Counted from the stretch's first letter, positions 1 through 6,603 are shown. The stretch is DNA of 8,907 nucleotides from Holophagaceae bacterium (GCA_025353305.1 JANXQX010000334.1:1-8907), one strand, 5' to 3'. Notes: generated from the sequence alone by a model not told the origin. A program made the numbers and translations.

Positions 1-81
1 ATTTGAAGCCCAAATGGAGGCAGAAGCACCGATCCGCAATCGGCCATCGAACATTGGGGCATCGCTTCGGGTTGTACCCGG

Positions 82-1281
82 TTATGCGTGCGCTTCCGCC
101 TTTGCCATCGCCTTCACCAGGGCCTGCTCCAGATCCGCCCACAGATCATCCGGGCTTTCCAGCCCCACTGAAATCCGGAGAAGGCCGGAGCCGATGCCGC
201 TATGCGCTTTGGCTTCGGCATCCACCACACGGTGCGTCAGGGCGGCGGGATGCTGGATCAGGGTGTCCACGGAGCCCAGAGAAACCGCGGGGGTCATGAG
301 CTGAACGCTCCCCATGACCGTGGAAGCGAACTCGAAATTCTCAACCTCGAAAGCGATGAGTGAGCCAGGTCCACGCATCTGCGTGCCAATCAGACCAAGG
401 GGATCTCCACCCTCCAGGCCAGGGTAATGGACCGCCTTGACTCCTGGATGGGCCTTGAGTTTCAGCGCGATCGCCTTCGCGCCATCCTGGGCGGCGCGGA
501 CCCGCAGAGACAAGGTGGGAAGACCGCGGTGCAGCAGGTAGGCCGCGAAGGGGTGGAGCACCGAGCCGGTGATGACGCGGACCTTTCGCAGCTCGGTGGC
601 CCATTCAACATTTGTCGCCACGACCCCCGCCAGGACATCGCCATGGCCCCCGATGAATTTCGTGGCACTGTGCAGCACCAGGGTGGCACCGAGCTTCAGC
701 GGATTTTGCAGAACTGGCGTGGCGAAGGTCGAGTCGATGAGCACCGGCACCCCGCAGGCCTGGGCCACCACGGATTCAATGTCCAACAGCGTGACTGTGG
801 GATTCGCCGGTGTCTCTGCGATCACCAGGGCGGTATCCGAACGCAGGGCCTTGTGGATGCCATCCGGCTCAGCCCAGGTGACGTCCAAGCCCAGCAGCCC
901 CGATGCGATCAAGTGGTCGGATCCGCCGTAGAGCGGGCGCACCGCAACCACGTGGCCACCCCGTTGCTTGGCCGCCAGCAGGCAGGCGGTCATGGCTGCC
1001 ATGCCCGAGGCGAAGGCGACTGCTTCCTCGGCGCCCTCCAGCTTGGCCAAGGCCTCTTCGAAGCGCCCGACGGTGGGATTGTAGAGGCGCGAATAGACGG
1101 GATTGCTCTTGTCCTGGCCCCCCATCGCCATGAGTTCCAGGCTCTCGCCTCCGCGCGCCAGATCATTCAGGGGATAGGTGCTGGACAGGTCCAGAGGGGG
1201 CGCGTGGACCCCAAGCCCTGCGAAATCTTCCCGGCCCGCATGCACCGCCAAGGTCTCAAAAGAATGGTCTTGGTGTGGCAT
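82..1281 (-). CDS. PLP-dependent cystathionine gamma-synthase / methionine gamma-lyase family enzyme
   Basis: This 399-residue protein is full length for the Cys/Met-metabolism PLP enzymes (usually about 390-400). Visible landmarks are YSRLYNPT (63-70, the Tyr and Arg that bind PLP phosphate across the dimer), ASGMAA (91-96), LYGG with Tyr118 (the ring-stacking Tyr), LIDSTFATP with Asp183 (contacts the PLP ring nitrogen), SATKF with Lys208 (the Schiff-base lysine), and the SLGSVDTLIQHPA block (334-346) followed by Arg369 (binds the substrate carboxylate). The family carries out gamma-elimination or gamma-replacement on methionine, homocysteine, cystathionine or acylhomoserine in the cytosol. 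The cysteine typical of methionine gamma-lyase just after the YG motif is Gly here, so substrate cannot be assigned from sequence. The ATG start is supported by GGAGG six bases upstream (CCTCC at 1288-1292 on the plus strand). The divergent Lrp-type gene suggests amino-acid-responsive control, as in the P. putida mdeA/mdeR pair. Family is certain; the exact reaction is open. Confidence 0.93.
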   Translation of the reverse strand: MPHQDHSFETLAVHAGREDFAGLGVHAPPLDLSSTYPLNDLARGGESLELMAMGGQDKSNPVYSRLYNPTVGRFEEALAKLEGAEEAVAFASGMAAMTACLLAAKQRGGHVVAVRPLYGGSDHLIASGLLGLDVTWAEPDGIHKALRSDTALVIAETPANPTVTLLDIESVVAQACGVPVLIDSTFATPVLQNPLKLGATLVLHSATKFIGGHGDVLAGVVATNVEWATELRKVRVITGSVLHPFAAYLLHRGLPTLSLRVRAAQDGAKAIALKLKAHPGVKAVHYPGLEGGDPLGLIGTQMRGPGSLIAFEVENFEFASTVMGSVQLMTPAVSLGSVDTLIQHPAALTHRVVDAEAKAHSGIGSGLLRISVGLESPDDLWADLEQALVKAMAKAEAHA

Positions 1282-1300
1282 GGAAAGCCTCCGGGCTCAG

Positions 1301-1349
1301 ATTCGGTTGCATTCAGTGTGGAATACGTTCAATTTGGTTTCAGCCGAAT
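1301..1349. promoter_or_regulatory. Inverted repeat in divergent promoter region, candidate Lrp-type operator
   Basis: The 86-base spacer between the divergent genes carries ATTCGG at 1301-1306 and CCGAAT at 1344-1349. Between them lie ATTC-N6-GAAT (1311-1324) and GAA-N4-TTC (1321-1330). Lrp/AsnC proteins bind degenerate, AT-leaning dyads next to their own gene, so this is the natural operator. The -35/-10 boxes could not be placed with confidence for either gene. The operator role is inference. Confidence 0.4.
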
Positions 1350-1367
1350 TGATTGCGGAGTTTACCT

Positions 1368-1832
1368 GTGAAAATTGACCTTGACCGAATAGATTTTGAT
1401 ATTTTGGAACTTTTGCAGAAGGATGCTCGGCGCTCCAACAAGGAGCTGGCTGCTGTTGTGGGCCTGGCTCCGTCCAGTTGCCTGGCCCGGGTGCAGCGTC
1501 TTCGGGAAGCGGGAGTGCTCAAGGGCTTCCATGCGGAAGTGGACCCGGAATACCTGGGAATCGGCCTGCAATCACTCATCGCGGTGCAACTCCAGAAACA
1601 CAGCCGGCCCATCGTGAAAGCGTTCTGGAAACACGTGCTGGGCCTGCCCGAAGTCCTGGCGGTATTTCACGTGACCGGTGAATACGACTTTCAGATCCAT
1701 GTGGCGGTGCGGGATGCCCACCATCTGAGGGATCTGGCGCTGGATGCCTTCACCACGCGGCCCGAAGTCTCGCGCATCGCCACCAGCCTGATTTTCGAGT
1801 CCATCCGCAAGACTGAACTGCCGAAGCTCTAG
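1368..1832 (+). CDS. Lrp/AsnC family transcriptional regulator
   Basis: The 154-residue protein has the length and two-part layout of Lrp/AsnC regulators. The N-terminal helix-turn-helix (about residues 1-50) opens with a D-x-x-D-x-x-I-L-x-x-L-Q-x-D-A-R pattern and continues through 'NKELAAVVGLAPSSCLARV'. The C-terminal RAM ligand-binding domain (about 65-150) carries the 'HVTGEYDFQIHV' strand. Such proteins form octamers or dimers that sense an amino acid and regulate the adjacent gene and themselves. I chose the GTG at 1368 because GGAG (1357-1360) lies seven bases upstream; a TTG at 1353 would add five residues but has no such site. It is divergent from the PLP enzyme, which it probably controls, like MdeR with MdeA. 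The effector is unknown; a sulfur amino acid is the best guess from context. Confidence 0.92.
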   Translation: MKIDLDRIDFDILELLQKDARRSNKELAAVVGLAPSSCLARVQRLREAGVLKGFHAEVDPEYLGIGLQSLIAVQLQKHSRPIVKAFWKHVLGLPEVLAVFHVTGEYDFQIHVAVRDAHHLRDLALDAFTTRPEVSRIATSLIFESIRKTELPKL

Positions 1833-1845
1833 ACGGATAGACCGC

Positions 1846-1864
1846 TTCCTGCCGAAGGCCGGAA
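1846..1864. terminator. Hairpin between convergent genes, possible bidirectional terminator
   Basis: TTCC-T-GCC-GAA-GGC-C-GGAA folds into a short stem with one internal mismatch. It fills most of the 34-base gap between the stop codons of the regulator (plus) and the 444-residue protein (minus). No T tract follows on either strand, so termination activity is uncertain. Confidence 0.35.
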
Positions 1865-1866
1865 CG

Positions 1867-3201
1867 CTATCCCAGCGCCCGTTCCGCCAGCCGCCCCAGA
1901 TCGGCGGTGCCCTGGCTGTTGGCGAGGGATTTAGTTAGGGCGACCAGCATCGCGGATTGGGCATGTTCCGGCAGCAGGGGCAAGAGATCCACTGCCGCAG
2001 CCACGCTGAGGATTTGCTGGCTGTGATTGAAAGCTGGATCGTTCTGGCTGGCGGCTTCGGCGAGGACCCGCAGCAGGGCCTCGGTCCCCTGCTCCTTCAT
2101 CAACGTCAGGGCGAGGTACATGGCCTGAGGCGATTCAGAATCGAGGATGGCTTCGAGCAGACCCGTTGCCAGATCATCCGGCATTTGCCGCGGTGGTTCT
2201 GGCCTTATCCGACGCTCTTCTTCATCGGTGGGAAACAGGTTCACCAGGGCCGTTGCCTGGGCGTAAAGGCGCGGGTCCCCGCCTTCCGTTTGCCTCACGG
2301 CATGGGTGGCGAGATAGACGAAAGTGCAAGTGGTCTTACCTTCAAGGTCGCGGCGCGCGTCCAGCTGTTTTTCCGAAGCGGCGAGCACGAGCATCGCCAA
2401 AAGATCACCGCTCCCACAGCCTTCACGAATGGTGGCGATGAAGCGATCCAGCAACTCCACCAGACCCAGATCACATATTTCCCGCGCACCCGCTTCGTGG
2501 GCTTCAAGGCTTAAGCGCGGCGGAAGCAACGGCACTCGGATGGATTCCTCCCCGATCCGTTTGCTCGCCCGCTGATTCCAGAAAGTGTCAGTGAGTTCCG
2601 TGGCGGCGAGCCATGCTGCGAGCGCCAACATCCGCTTGCCCGTGGCCTTGGGTGATTCCAGCGCCAGAAACAGATCGCCAAGCTGGTGGGCCATCACTGC
2701 CTTGTGGCCCACGTTGGCCATATCGCTTTGCACCAGGGCTCCCAAGGTCCGGAAGTCCTCCAGGGTCGGCGCTTCGATTCCCAGCATCTCTCCGTAAGCG
2801 ATGGACGGGCGCTTCTTTGCGATGGCGGCGCGCACATTCTGCCAGGAGCCGCTGCCACGGCCGATGGCTTTCAAACCTCCGGTGCCGGGTCGCCTGCCTT
2901 CGTGGGCGAAGGCGTGGAGCTGGGTCGCGAGGATCCGATGAAAACTTTTTTCAGGGAGCAACGGGCGCAGCCGGAACACCGCGCGAAGCCCCATCAATCC
3001 ATGGGGCACGTTCGGCAGATAGGCTTCCCAATCAATGAGAGGGATGAGCGTCTTCACGGCCTCCCGCGCCGCATCCCGGACGCCAGCCGGTTCCTGGATA
3101 TACGCCGCGAAGATCCTGAAGAATGCCTCGTCGGGTTGCTCCAGCTGGGATTTCCAGGCGTCTTCGAGGTTGTTCATCGGACTCTTCAGGAAATCAACCA
3201 T
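1867..3201 (-). CDS. Conserved-looking helical protein of unknown function, last gene of FHA-ankyrin operon
   Basis: I do not recognise this 444-residue protein. It is predicted by eye to be almost entirely alpha-helical and soluble, without a signal peptide or long hydrophobic segment. The second half has repeated Leu/Ala-rich helix pairs resembling HEAT or TPR-type solenoids. The middle carries closely spaced histidines ('HAFAHEGRR' and 'DMANVGHKAVMAHQLGDLF'), which might bind metal or a cofactor; that is speculation. I chose the ATG at 3201: it follows the upstream TAA stop (3205-3203) with one base between, in the string TAAAATG, so it can be coupled to it. A TTG at 3219 would add six residues and overlap the upstream gene by 17 bases, with only a weak GGAAG nearby. 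It lies last in a minus-strand operon, so it probably acts with the 204-residue protein just before it. It is convergent with the Lrp-type gene. Confidence 0.75.
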   Translation of the reverse strand: MVDFLKSPMNNLEDAWKSQLEQPDEAFFRIFAAYIQEPAGVRDAAREAVKTLIPLIDWEAYLPNVPHGLMGLRAVFRLRPLLPEKSFHRILATQLHAFAHEGRRPGTGGLKAIGRGSGSWQNVRAAIAKKRPSIAYGEMLGIEAPTLEDFRTLGALVQSDMANVGHKAVMAHQLGDLFLALESPKATGKRMLALAAWLAATELTDTFWNQRASKRIGEESIRVPLLPPRLSLEAHEAGAREICDLGLVELLDRFIATIREGCGSGDLLAMLVLAASEKQLDARRDLEGKTTCTFVYLATHAVRQTEGGDPRLYAQATALVNLFPTDEEERRIRPEPPRQMPDDLATGLLEAILDSESPQAMYLALTLMKEQGTEALLRVLAEAASQNDPAFNHSQQILSVAAAVDLLPLLPEHAQSAMLVALTKSLANSQGTADLGRLAERALG

Positions 3202-3202
3202 T

Positions 3203-3817
3203 TTACGTTGGAATGTCAAAGGCTTCCGCGATGCGGAGCTCCCAGTGGTGCTGGAAGGCCCGCTTCCAAACCAACGACTCCGGCTTCAGCTGGGCTTCGA
3301 TGAGCCGTTCCTCAAGCTCTTTTCGAATGGGCTCCGTCCCCGGTCCCAGCATGGCTTCAGCGATGGCCAGCAATACCTTCCGGGCGGATCTTTCGGCATC
3401 GAAATGGTCAAGAAAACCAGGTGCGTCCGGCGATGGGGCCGAGGCCTTGAGCCGCTGCCAGGTTTCGAAAGCGATGCGGGCTTTGGGATCAGAGCGCAGC
3501 GGTTCCGGGACACCGGACCACGCACCGAAGTCAGCCGCGGGAACTTCGCCCCGCTGCAGGGCTTCCCTCAATTTCAAGCCCTTCGCAACATCCTTCGCGA
3601 TGTGTTCCACTTTCACGAATGATCTCGGCCGCGGTCGTTTGGACCGCCTTTCGAAGTAGGCACCCATGGCGTTGACGATGATTTCCGCGGGAACCCCTTC
3701 GACTTCCCAGAGCTGCAAATGGCGGAAGTCCTCACTGCTCAGAAATGCGCTGCGCCCATGCAGATGGAAAGCCCACTCCGCCTCAATCCAGTCCCATTCT
3801 TCGCGGGAGTAGACCAT
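3203..3817 (-). CDS. Uncharacterised 204-residue protein, coupled to ankyrin lipoprotein
   Basis: This cytosolic 204-residue protein has no signal peptide. Its N-terminal half (about 27-85) has the pattern 'LSSEDFRHLQLWEVEGVPA' followed by an amphipathic helix ending in a basic stretch (ERRSKRPRPRS) and 'KVEHIAKDVAKG'. From memory, this resembles small acidobacterial and deltaproteobacterial hypothetical proteins with a helical 'W-x-x-x-G-[IV]-P' segment then an Arg-rich patch; no function is known to me. The C-terminal half is charged and helical. The ATG overlaps the stop codon of the ankyrin gene (TGATG, 3819-3815), and no good Shine-Dalgarno is seen, so translation is probably coupled. 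The stop TAA is one base from the ATG of the next gene. The basic helix could contact nucleic acid, but this is inference. Confidence 0.75.
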   Translation of the reverse strand: MVYSREEWDWIEAEWAFHLHGRSAFLSSEDFRHLQLWEVEGVPAEIIVNAMGAYFERRSKRPRPRSFVKVEHIAKDVAKGLKLREALQRGEVPAADFGAWSGVPEPLRSDPKARIAFETWQRLKASAPSPDAPGFLDHFDAERSARKVLLAIAEAMLGPGTEPIRKELEERLIEAQLKPESLVWKRAFQHHWELRIAEAFDIPT

Positions 3818-4593
3818 CAGGACCGCTGCTTGGCGGGAGCGCAGGCTTGGGGTGTTCGACCTTGGTGGTCCTTCGTCTTGGGATCCGCGCCCCGGGCGAT
3901 CAGCAGGCGTATGAGGTTCTCCTTGCCACCCGTTGCATAGGCGGCGTGGAGTGGTGTCTGCCCATCCTTGTCCACGGCACGGACATCCGCGCCACGCCGA
4001 AGCAACATCTCCGCCATGGCCTCATCCTCTGCTTTAACCCGCGCCACAAGGTGAAGGACTGTGCAGCCCTCCTTGTCCTGGGCCCCCAACTCTGATCCGA
4101 GTTGGATCAGCGATTCAGCGGCGGCCGGAACATCGCCGAAAAGCACTGCCACCTGGAGGGGCGTGCGGCCATCCATGTCCACGGCCTTCTGGTCAGCGCC
4201 TTTGGCCACCAGGATGGCGATCATCTCCGCATCTCCAGAGTGGGCCGCCAAGTGCAGGGGTGTCGAGCCGTCCTTCATAGCCGCCTTGAGGTCCGCGCCC
4301 TTGGCCAGCAGCAGTTCGGCGATCCGCAGCCGAGCTCCCCGGTCGCCCCCACGCGCCACGAGCCGCTTGAGCATTTCCGGATCCCCGGAGCCGGCCACGC
4401 GGTGCAGGTAGACCGCGCCGTCGAAGGCGTCCGGAGCGTTGATCTGCTTGATCTTGGGCAGCAGGCGCTGCACTTCCGTTGCGTCACCGGTGTAAATTGC
4501 GTCGATGAATTTCCGGGTCGGTTCCTTGCCGAAATCGCACGCGGTGGCAGCGAGGATGACGAGGATGACAGGGGCGAGAATGGGGCGCGGCAC
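3817..4593 (-). CDS. Ankyrin-repeat lipoprotein
   Basis: The 258-residue product begins with a short signal sequence (Pro-Arg, then a hydrophobic run) ending in LAATAC, a slightly off-consensus lipobox with Cys19 as the predicted lipidated residue. The +2 Asp would, by the E. coli rule, favour inner-membrane retention. The mature part has a degenerate first segment with 'GAVYLHRVAGSGDPEMLKRL', then about four clear ankyrin repeats at 107-139, 140-173, 174-208 and 209-242 (DG-x-TPLH-x-AA and GAD signatures), plus a final half repeat. Ankyrin repeats bind partner proteins; here they would be periplasmic. I chose the GTG at 4593 because AGGAG (4605-4601) lies seven bases upstream; a TTG at 4617 would overlap the upstream reading and spoil the signal peptide. 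The stop overlaps the start of the next gene. The partner is unknown; the FHA protein and the two downstream proteins are the obvious candidates. Confidence 0.85.
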   Translation of the reverse strand: MPRPILAPVILVILAATACDFGKEPTRKFIDAIYTGDATEVQRLLPKIKQINAPDAFDGAVYLHRVAGSGDPEMLKRLVARGGDRGARLRIAELLLAKGADLKAAMKDGSTPLHLAAHSGDAEMIAILVAKGADQKAVDMDGRTPLQVAVLFGDVPAAAESLIQLGSELGAQDKEGCTVLHLVARVKAEDEAMAEMLLRRGADVRAVDKDGQTPLHAAYATGGKENLIRLLIARGADPKTKDHQGRTPQACAPAKQRS

Positions 4594-4603
4594 GGGGAGA
4601 CTC

Positions 4604-4681
4604 CTATCGCTTCGCAAGGGCCTTGGCGACCACGGCGGCGTGGTTCTGGTTGGTCCACTTCTTGGCGATTTCCATAGCCAT
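4604..4681 (-). CDS. Well-coded tail in another frame: displaced FHA C-terminus or coupled 25-residue micro-ORF
   Basis: Beginning at an ATG that overlaps the FHA stop (TGATG, 4683-4679), a short frame encodes a 25-residue helical, basic peptide starting MAMEIAKKWTNQ and ending at a TAG whose last two bases overlap the AGGAG of the ankyrin gene. Its third codon positions are almost all G or C (GCC, AAG, TGG, ACC, AAC, CAG), as in true genes here. The same frame reads cleanly upstream as 'RFFIGNIVCTDKV', while the FHA frame over the same bases uses rare-looking codons (ATA, TTG, ACA, AGG). I think it is the original FHA C-terminus displaced by a one-base slip, perhaps in the T5 run at 4713-4717. 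A coupled micro-ORF is the alternative. Confidence 0.45.
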   Translation of the reverse strand: MAMEIAKKWTNQNHAAVVAKALAKR

Positions 4682-5097
4682 CACCTTGTCCGTGCAAACA
4701 ATATTCCCGATGAAAAACCGGGCAGTGGGGGTGGAAGTGGTGGTCGCTGAATGGGCGCGGGCAAAGGGTGTGGTGCAGCCACCACCCCTTTGGGCTGAGG
4801 GGCAGGCAGCCCTTCAAGGCGCAATTCCACCACCCTGGGCCGCAGAGAACCGCTGTCCACCAGTGGTGCCATGCTCTGCATACGGATGCCGTCTATCCAG
4901 GTGCCATTCGTGGAATTGGGATCCTTCACCATCCAGCCTTCGCCAACTTCATGGAAAACCGCATGCTGGGTGGAGACGCTGGCATCCATCAGGAGAACTC
5001 CATTGTGCGAGCCTCGCCCAGCGGTCATTCCCTCCACTAGGGGGGCATGAAGCCCCATTGAGATGATGACGAGATGTGGATCTGGCATGGGAACCAT
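4681..5097 (-). CDS. FHA-domain protein, C-terminus probably frameshifted
   Basis: The first 95 or so residues of this 138-residue protein form a forkhead-associated domain, which binds phosphothreonine peptides. The hallmark residues are present: Gly27-Arg28 followed by Ser30, Ser42-x-x-His45, and Asn64-Gly65 inside 'DPNSTNGTWIDG'. A proline-rich linker (about 99-127) follows, then a short odd tail ending in FARTR. The tail has codon use unlike the rest, and an adjacent frame looks properly coded, so a frameshift near 4713-4731 is likely. The start ATG has GAGG five bases upstream; an internal ATG at 5088 has no ribosome site. It is the first gene of the operon, so phospho-dependent recruitment may link a Ser/Thr kinase to the ankyrin lipoprotein and its partners. 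No kinase or phosphatase is in the window. The FHA call is firm; the C-terminus is not. Confidence 0.88.
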   Translation of the reverse strand: MVPMPDPHLVIISMGLHAPLVEGMTAGRGSHNGVLLMDASVSTQHAVFHEVGEGWMVKDPNSTNGTWIDGIRMQSMAPLVDSGSLRPRVVELRLEGLPAPQPKGVVAAPHPLPAPIQRPPLPPPLPGFSSGILFARTR

Positions 5098-5317
5098 CTG
5101 AGCCTCAAAGAGTGCTGCTCCAGGATGCCTGGCTGGGGGCTAAGAGTCCTTCAGGAAAAGAATGCCACTCATCGACCCTGGATAAACGCTTTCCTAGAGG
5201 TGGAATCACATTCGGAGCCATGAATACGAATGGAGCTTTTGAATTCCAGACTGTGCACTCGGTGCCATGCCTAATACCAAGTTGCCTTGAAAGGATTGGG
5301 AACCACCGATTTCACAG

Positions 5318-5357
5318 ATTCCACAAATTCACCAGGTGCGAGCTTCGCAGGTGGAAT
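5318..5357. repeat. Nested hairpin 1
   Basis: ATTCCAC (5318-5324) pairs with GTGGAAT (5351-5357). Inside, TGCGA (5337-5341) pairs with TCGCA (5345-5349) around a GCT loop. The left side of the structure has an unpaired 12-base bulge. The function is unknown. Confidence 0.45.
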
Positions 5358-5387
5358 TCAGGTGGCCCGGAGATGGACTCGCGCTTT

Positions 5388-5440
5388 AGTGGCCGTTGCG
5401 TGGTGGCCTGCGCTTTTCTGGCCAACAGGTTACGGCCACT
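5388..5440. repeat. Nested hairpin 2
   Basis: AGTGGCCGT (5388-5396) is a perfect 9-bp inverted repeat of ACGGCCACT (5432-5440). Within the 35-base loop, TGGCC (5404-5408) pairs with GGCCA (5420-5424). There is no T tract, so it is not an obvious terminator; a structured RNA or protein-binding dyad is possible. Confidence 0.5.
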
Positions 5441-5665
5441 TATGCCGGATGTAGGACGATCCTCGTGATCCACGCCGAGCCACCGGAATTTGCGGGCTGG
5501 AAGGCAGCAGGCCCTACGCGTCCCGCGAAGCGATTTTCGGGTCGGAACCATCTAGTGTGGAGCAGCAAGTCTCGACCTTTTTGGCTCCTTAATCTGTGTG
5601 AATCTGTGGTTGATCTTGGCCTTTTAAAACGCAACGTGGCATGAACCTGGCTGAATCAGTGGAAA

Positions 5666-5689
5666 GGGCCCAGGCGGATGCCTGGGCCC
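5666..5689 (-). terminator. Strong rho-independent-type terminator of the secreted-protein gene
   Basis: GGGCCCAGGC and GCCTGGGCCC form a perfect 10-bp stem around a four-base loop (5676-5679). On the minus strand it begins 19 bases after the TAG stop and is followed by TTTCC, a short U-rich tail. The stem is certain; the weak tail leaves some doubt about efficiency. Confidence 0.72.
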
Positions 5690-5708
5690 GATTCCAGTGA
5701 GACCTGAA

Positions 5709-6314
5709 CTACTTCGGGATAACCTGTTTCAGGGTCTGGATGGAAAGCGTGTACAAGTTGGCATTGGGCGCGGTACCCCAGCCGAACAGGACACCGCTCT
5801 GGCACTGGAGGGGAACCGTGATGGCCGCCCCGCCCGGGACCTTGGGGGTGATCCTCAAGGTACAGGCAACAGGGCTGACGGTCAGCACGATCTTGTCTGT
5901 GTGGTTGGGGTCGAAGGGATGGCCGCCCAAGCCCCAATTGTCGCTGCCCCAGATCCGGTTGTCGAAGTAGAGTGAGACATCGGGGTGCCAGTAGGTGGAG
6001 TCGAACACGCCCTTGGCGGCATCGAGGACCAGGGCGCCTTCCGAGAAAGTGACAACGCCGGTCTGGTTATTGCTGGTCAGGGCATAGCCCAGGTAGTAGA
6101 AGGTGTTTGCGTCGGTCTTCTTGCACCAGTCGAGATAGGGTTTCAGGCAGGCGCAGGGCGTGAGATTGATGACGCCCCGAGAAGCGGCGATCGCCAGCTT
6201 GACCTGGGCGGGGTTGATCTTGGGTGCCGATTTCGCTGTAGTCTCGGCAGTTGCGGGGGTCAGCAAGGCTATTGGCGCGGCCAGGGCGACGAGGAAGTTC
6301 CGGAGTTTGGACAT
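5709..6314 (-). CDS. Secreted protein of unknown function with five cysteines
   Basis: This 201-residue protein has a classic Sec signal peptide: Lys3 and Arg5, a hydrophobic core (7-18), and a TPATA-E site predicting cleavage after Ala23. The mature part has cysteines at 54, 56, 64, 151 and 171, the first three in a 'CAC...WC' cluster, enough for two disulfides or a small metal site. Aromatic and Asn/Asp-rich stretches ('DNRIWGSDNWGLGGHPFDP', about 118-136) and beta-like segments suggest a compact beta-rich fold in the periplasm or outside the cell. I recognise no family. The ATG has a perfect AGGAGG six bases upstream (CCTCCT at 6321-6326 on the plus strand), so it is probably highly translated. 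It is monocistronic, with its own terminator and no neighbour on the same strand within 570 bases. Confidence 0.82.
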   Translation of the reverse strand: MSKLRNFLVALAAPIALLTPATAETTAKSAPKINPAQVKLAIAASRGVINLTPCACLKPYLDWCKKTDANTFYYLGYALTSNNQTGVVTFSEGALVLDAAKGVFDSTYWHPDVSLYFDNRIWGSDNWGLGGHPFDPNHTDKIVLTVSPVACTLRITPKVPGGAAITVPLQCQSGVLFGWGTAPNANLYTLSIQTLKQVIPK

Positions 6315-6326
6315 TTAAGTCCTCCT

Positions 6327-6603
6327 ATGAAAGTGATGGGGGGAGTGGGATTGCTGCAAGTCGAAAGGTATGCCTCCCAATTGGCCCCAACAAGGACCAC
6401 TTTTGACATTGCCCACTAGACCAGTTTTGCGGCCCTGCCGGAATTGTCGACGGCGGTATCCTAGTTCCCGTCACGGAGAGCCTGGTCCTGGAGCCCCGTC
6501 AACATCCAATTCCCCAGCCTGGAATCTTGGTTCCAGAGGCTCGAAGAAGGATCGCGCCCATTGCACCAAATAAAAAAATCCGCCGGGAGACGGACCTTAA
6601 TAT
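6327..6603. other. Intergenic region left of the att repeats
   Basis: This stretch should contain the promoter of the secreted-protein gene, but no convincing -35/-10 pair was found on the minus strand. A TTGACA at 6403-6408 on the plus strand has no matching -10. An A7 run lies at about 6571-6578. No gene or RNA is supported. Confidence 0.5.

Larger units (their letters stand above)
5313..5608. repeat. Imperfect inverted repeat bracketing a structured intergenic block
   Basis: CACAGATTCCACAAATT at 5313-5329 is the near reverse complement of AATCTGTGTGAATCTGTG at 5591-5608; the two align with one substitution and one inserted base over the 17-18 bases. The right copy is itself a tandem of AATCTGTG. 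This type of spacer sequence is seen in many bacterial intergenic regions; here the pair encloses about 260 bases with two hairpins, as in a miniature inverted-repeat element. No target-site duplication was evident. Confidence 0.4.
5098..5665. other. Intergenic region of about 570 bases without a convincing gene
   Basis: Open frames here are short, lack ribosome sites and show no recognisable motif. The right-hand part of the operon upstream region (5098-5240) should hold the FHA operon promoter, but I could not place its boxes; a small CCAGG-ATG-CCTGG hairpin lies at 5120-5132. The rest holds two nested inverted repeats (5318-5357 and 5388-5440) and a flanking imperfect inverted repeat, listed separately. 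Confidence 0.6.

Noticed and set aside
68..80. CGGGT-TGT-ACCCG hairpin after the PLP enzyme stop as a terminator
   Set aside because: The stem is only 5 bp and the minus strand continues AAGCG, with no T tract.
427..1371. Long plus-strand frame (314 residues) opposite the PLP enzyme
   Set aside because: It is a shadow of a certain gene on the other strand, with no motif and residue composition typical of antisense GC-rich frames.
4700..4731. Programmed -1 frameshift as an explanation for the FHA C-terminus
   Set aside because: There is no in-phase X-XXY-YYZ heptamer and no evident stimulatory pseudoknot; a plain indel or a coupled ORF is simpler.
4275..4817. Minus-strand 180-residue frame across the FHA-ankyrin junction
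   Set aside because: It runs out of frame through both recognised genes, is Arg/Ser/Pro-rich, and has no homology signal.
6403..6408. TTGACA as a -35 box
   Set aside because: No -10-like hexamer lies 16-18 bases downstream and no plus-strand gene starts nearby.
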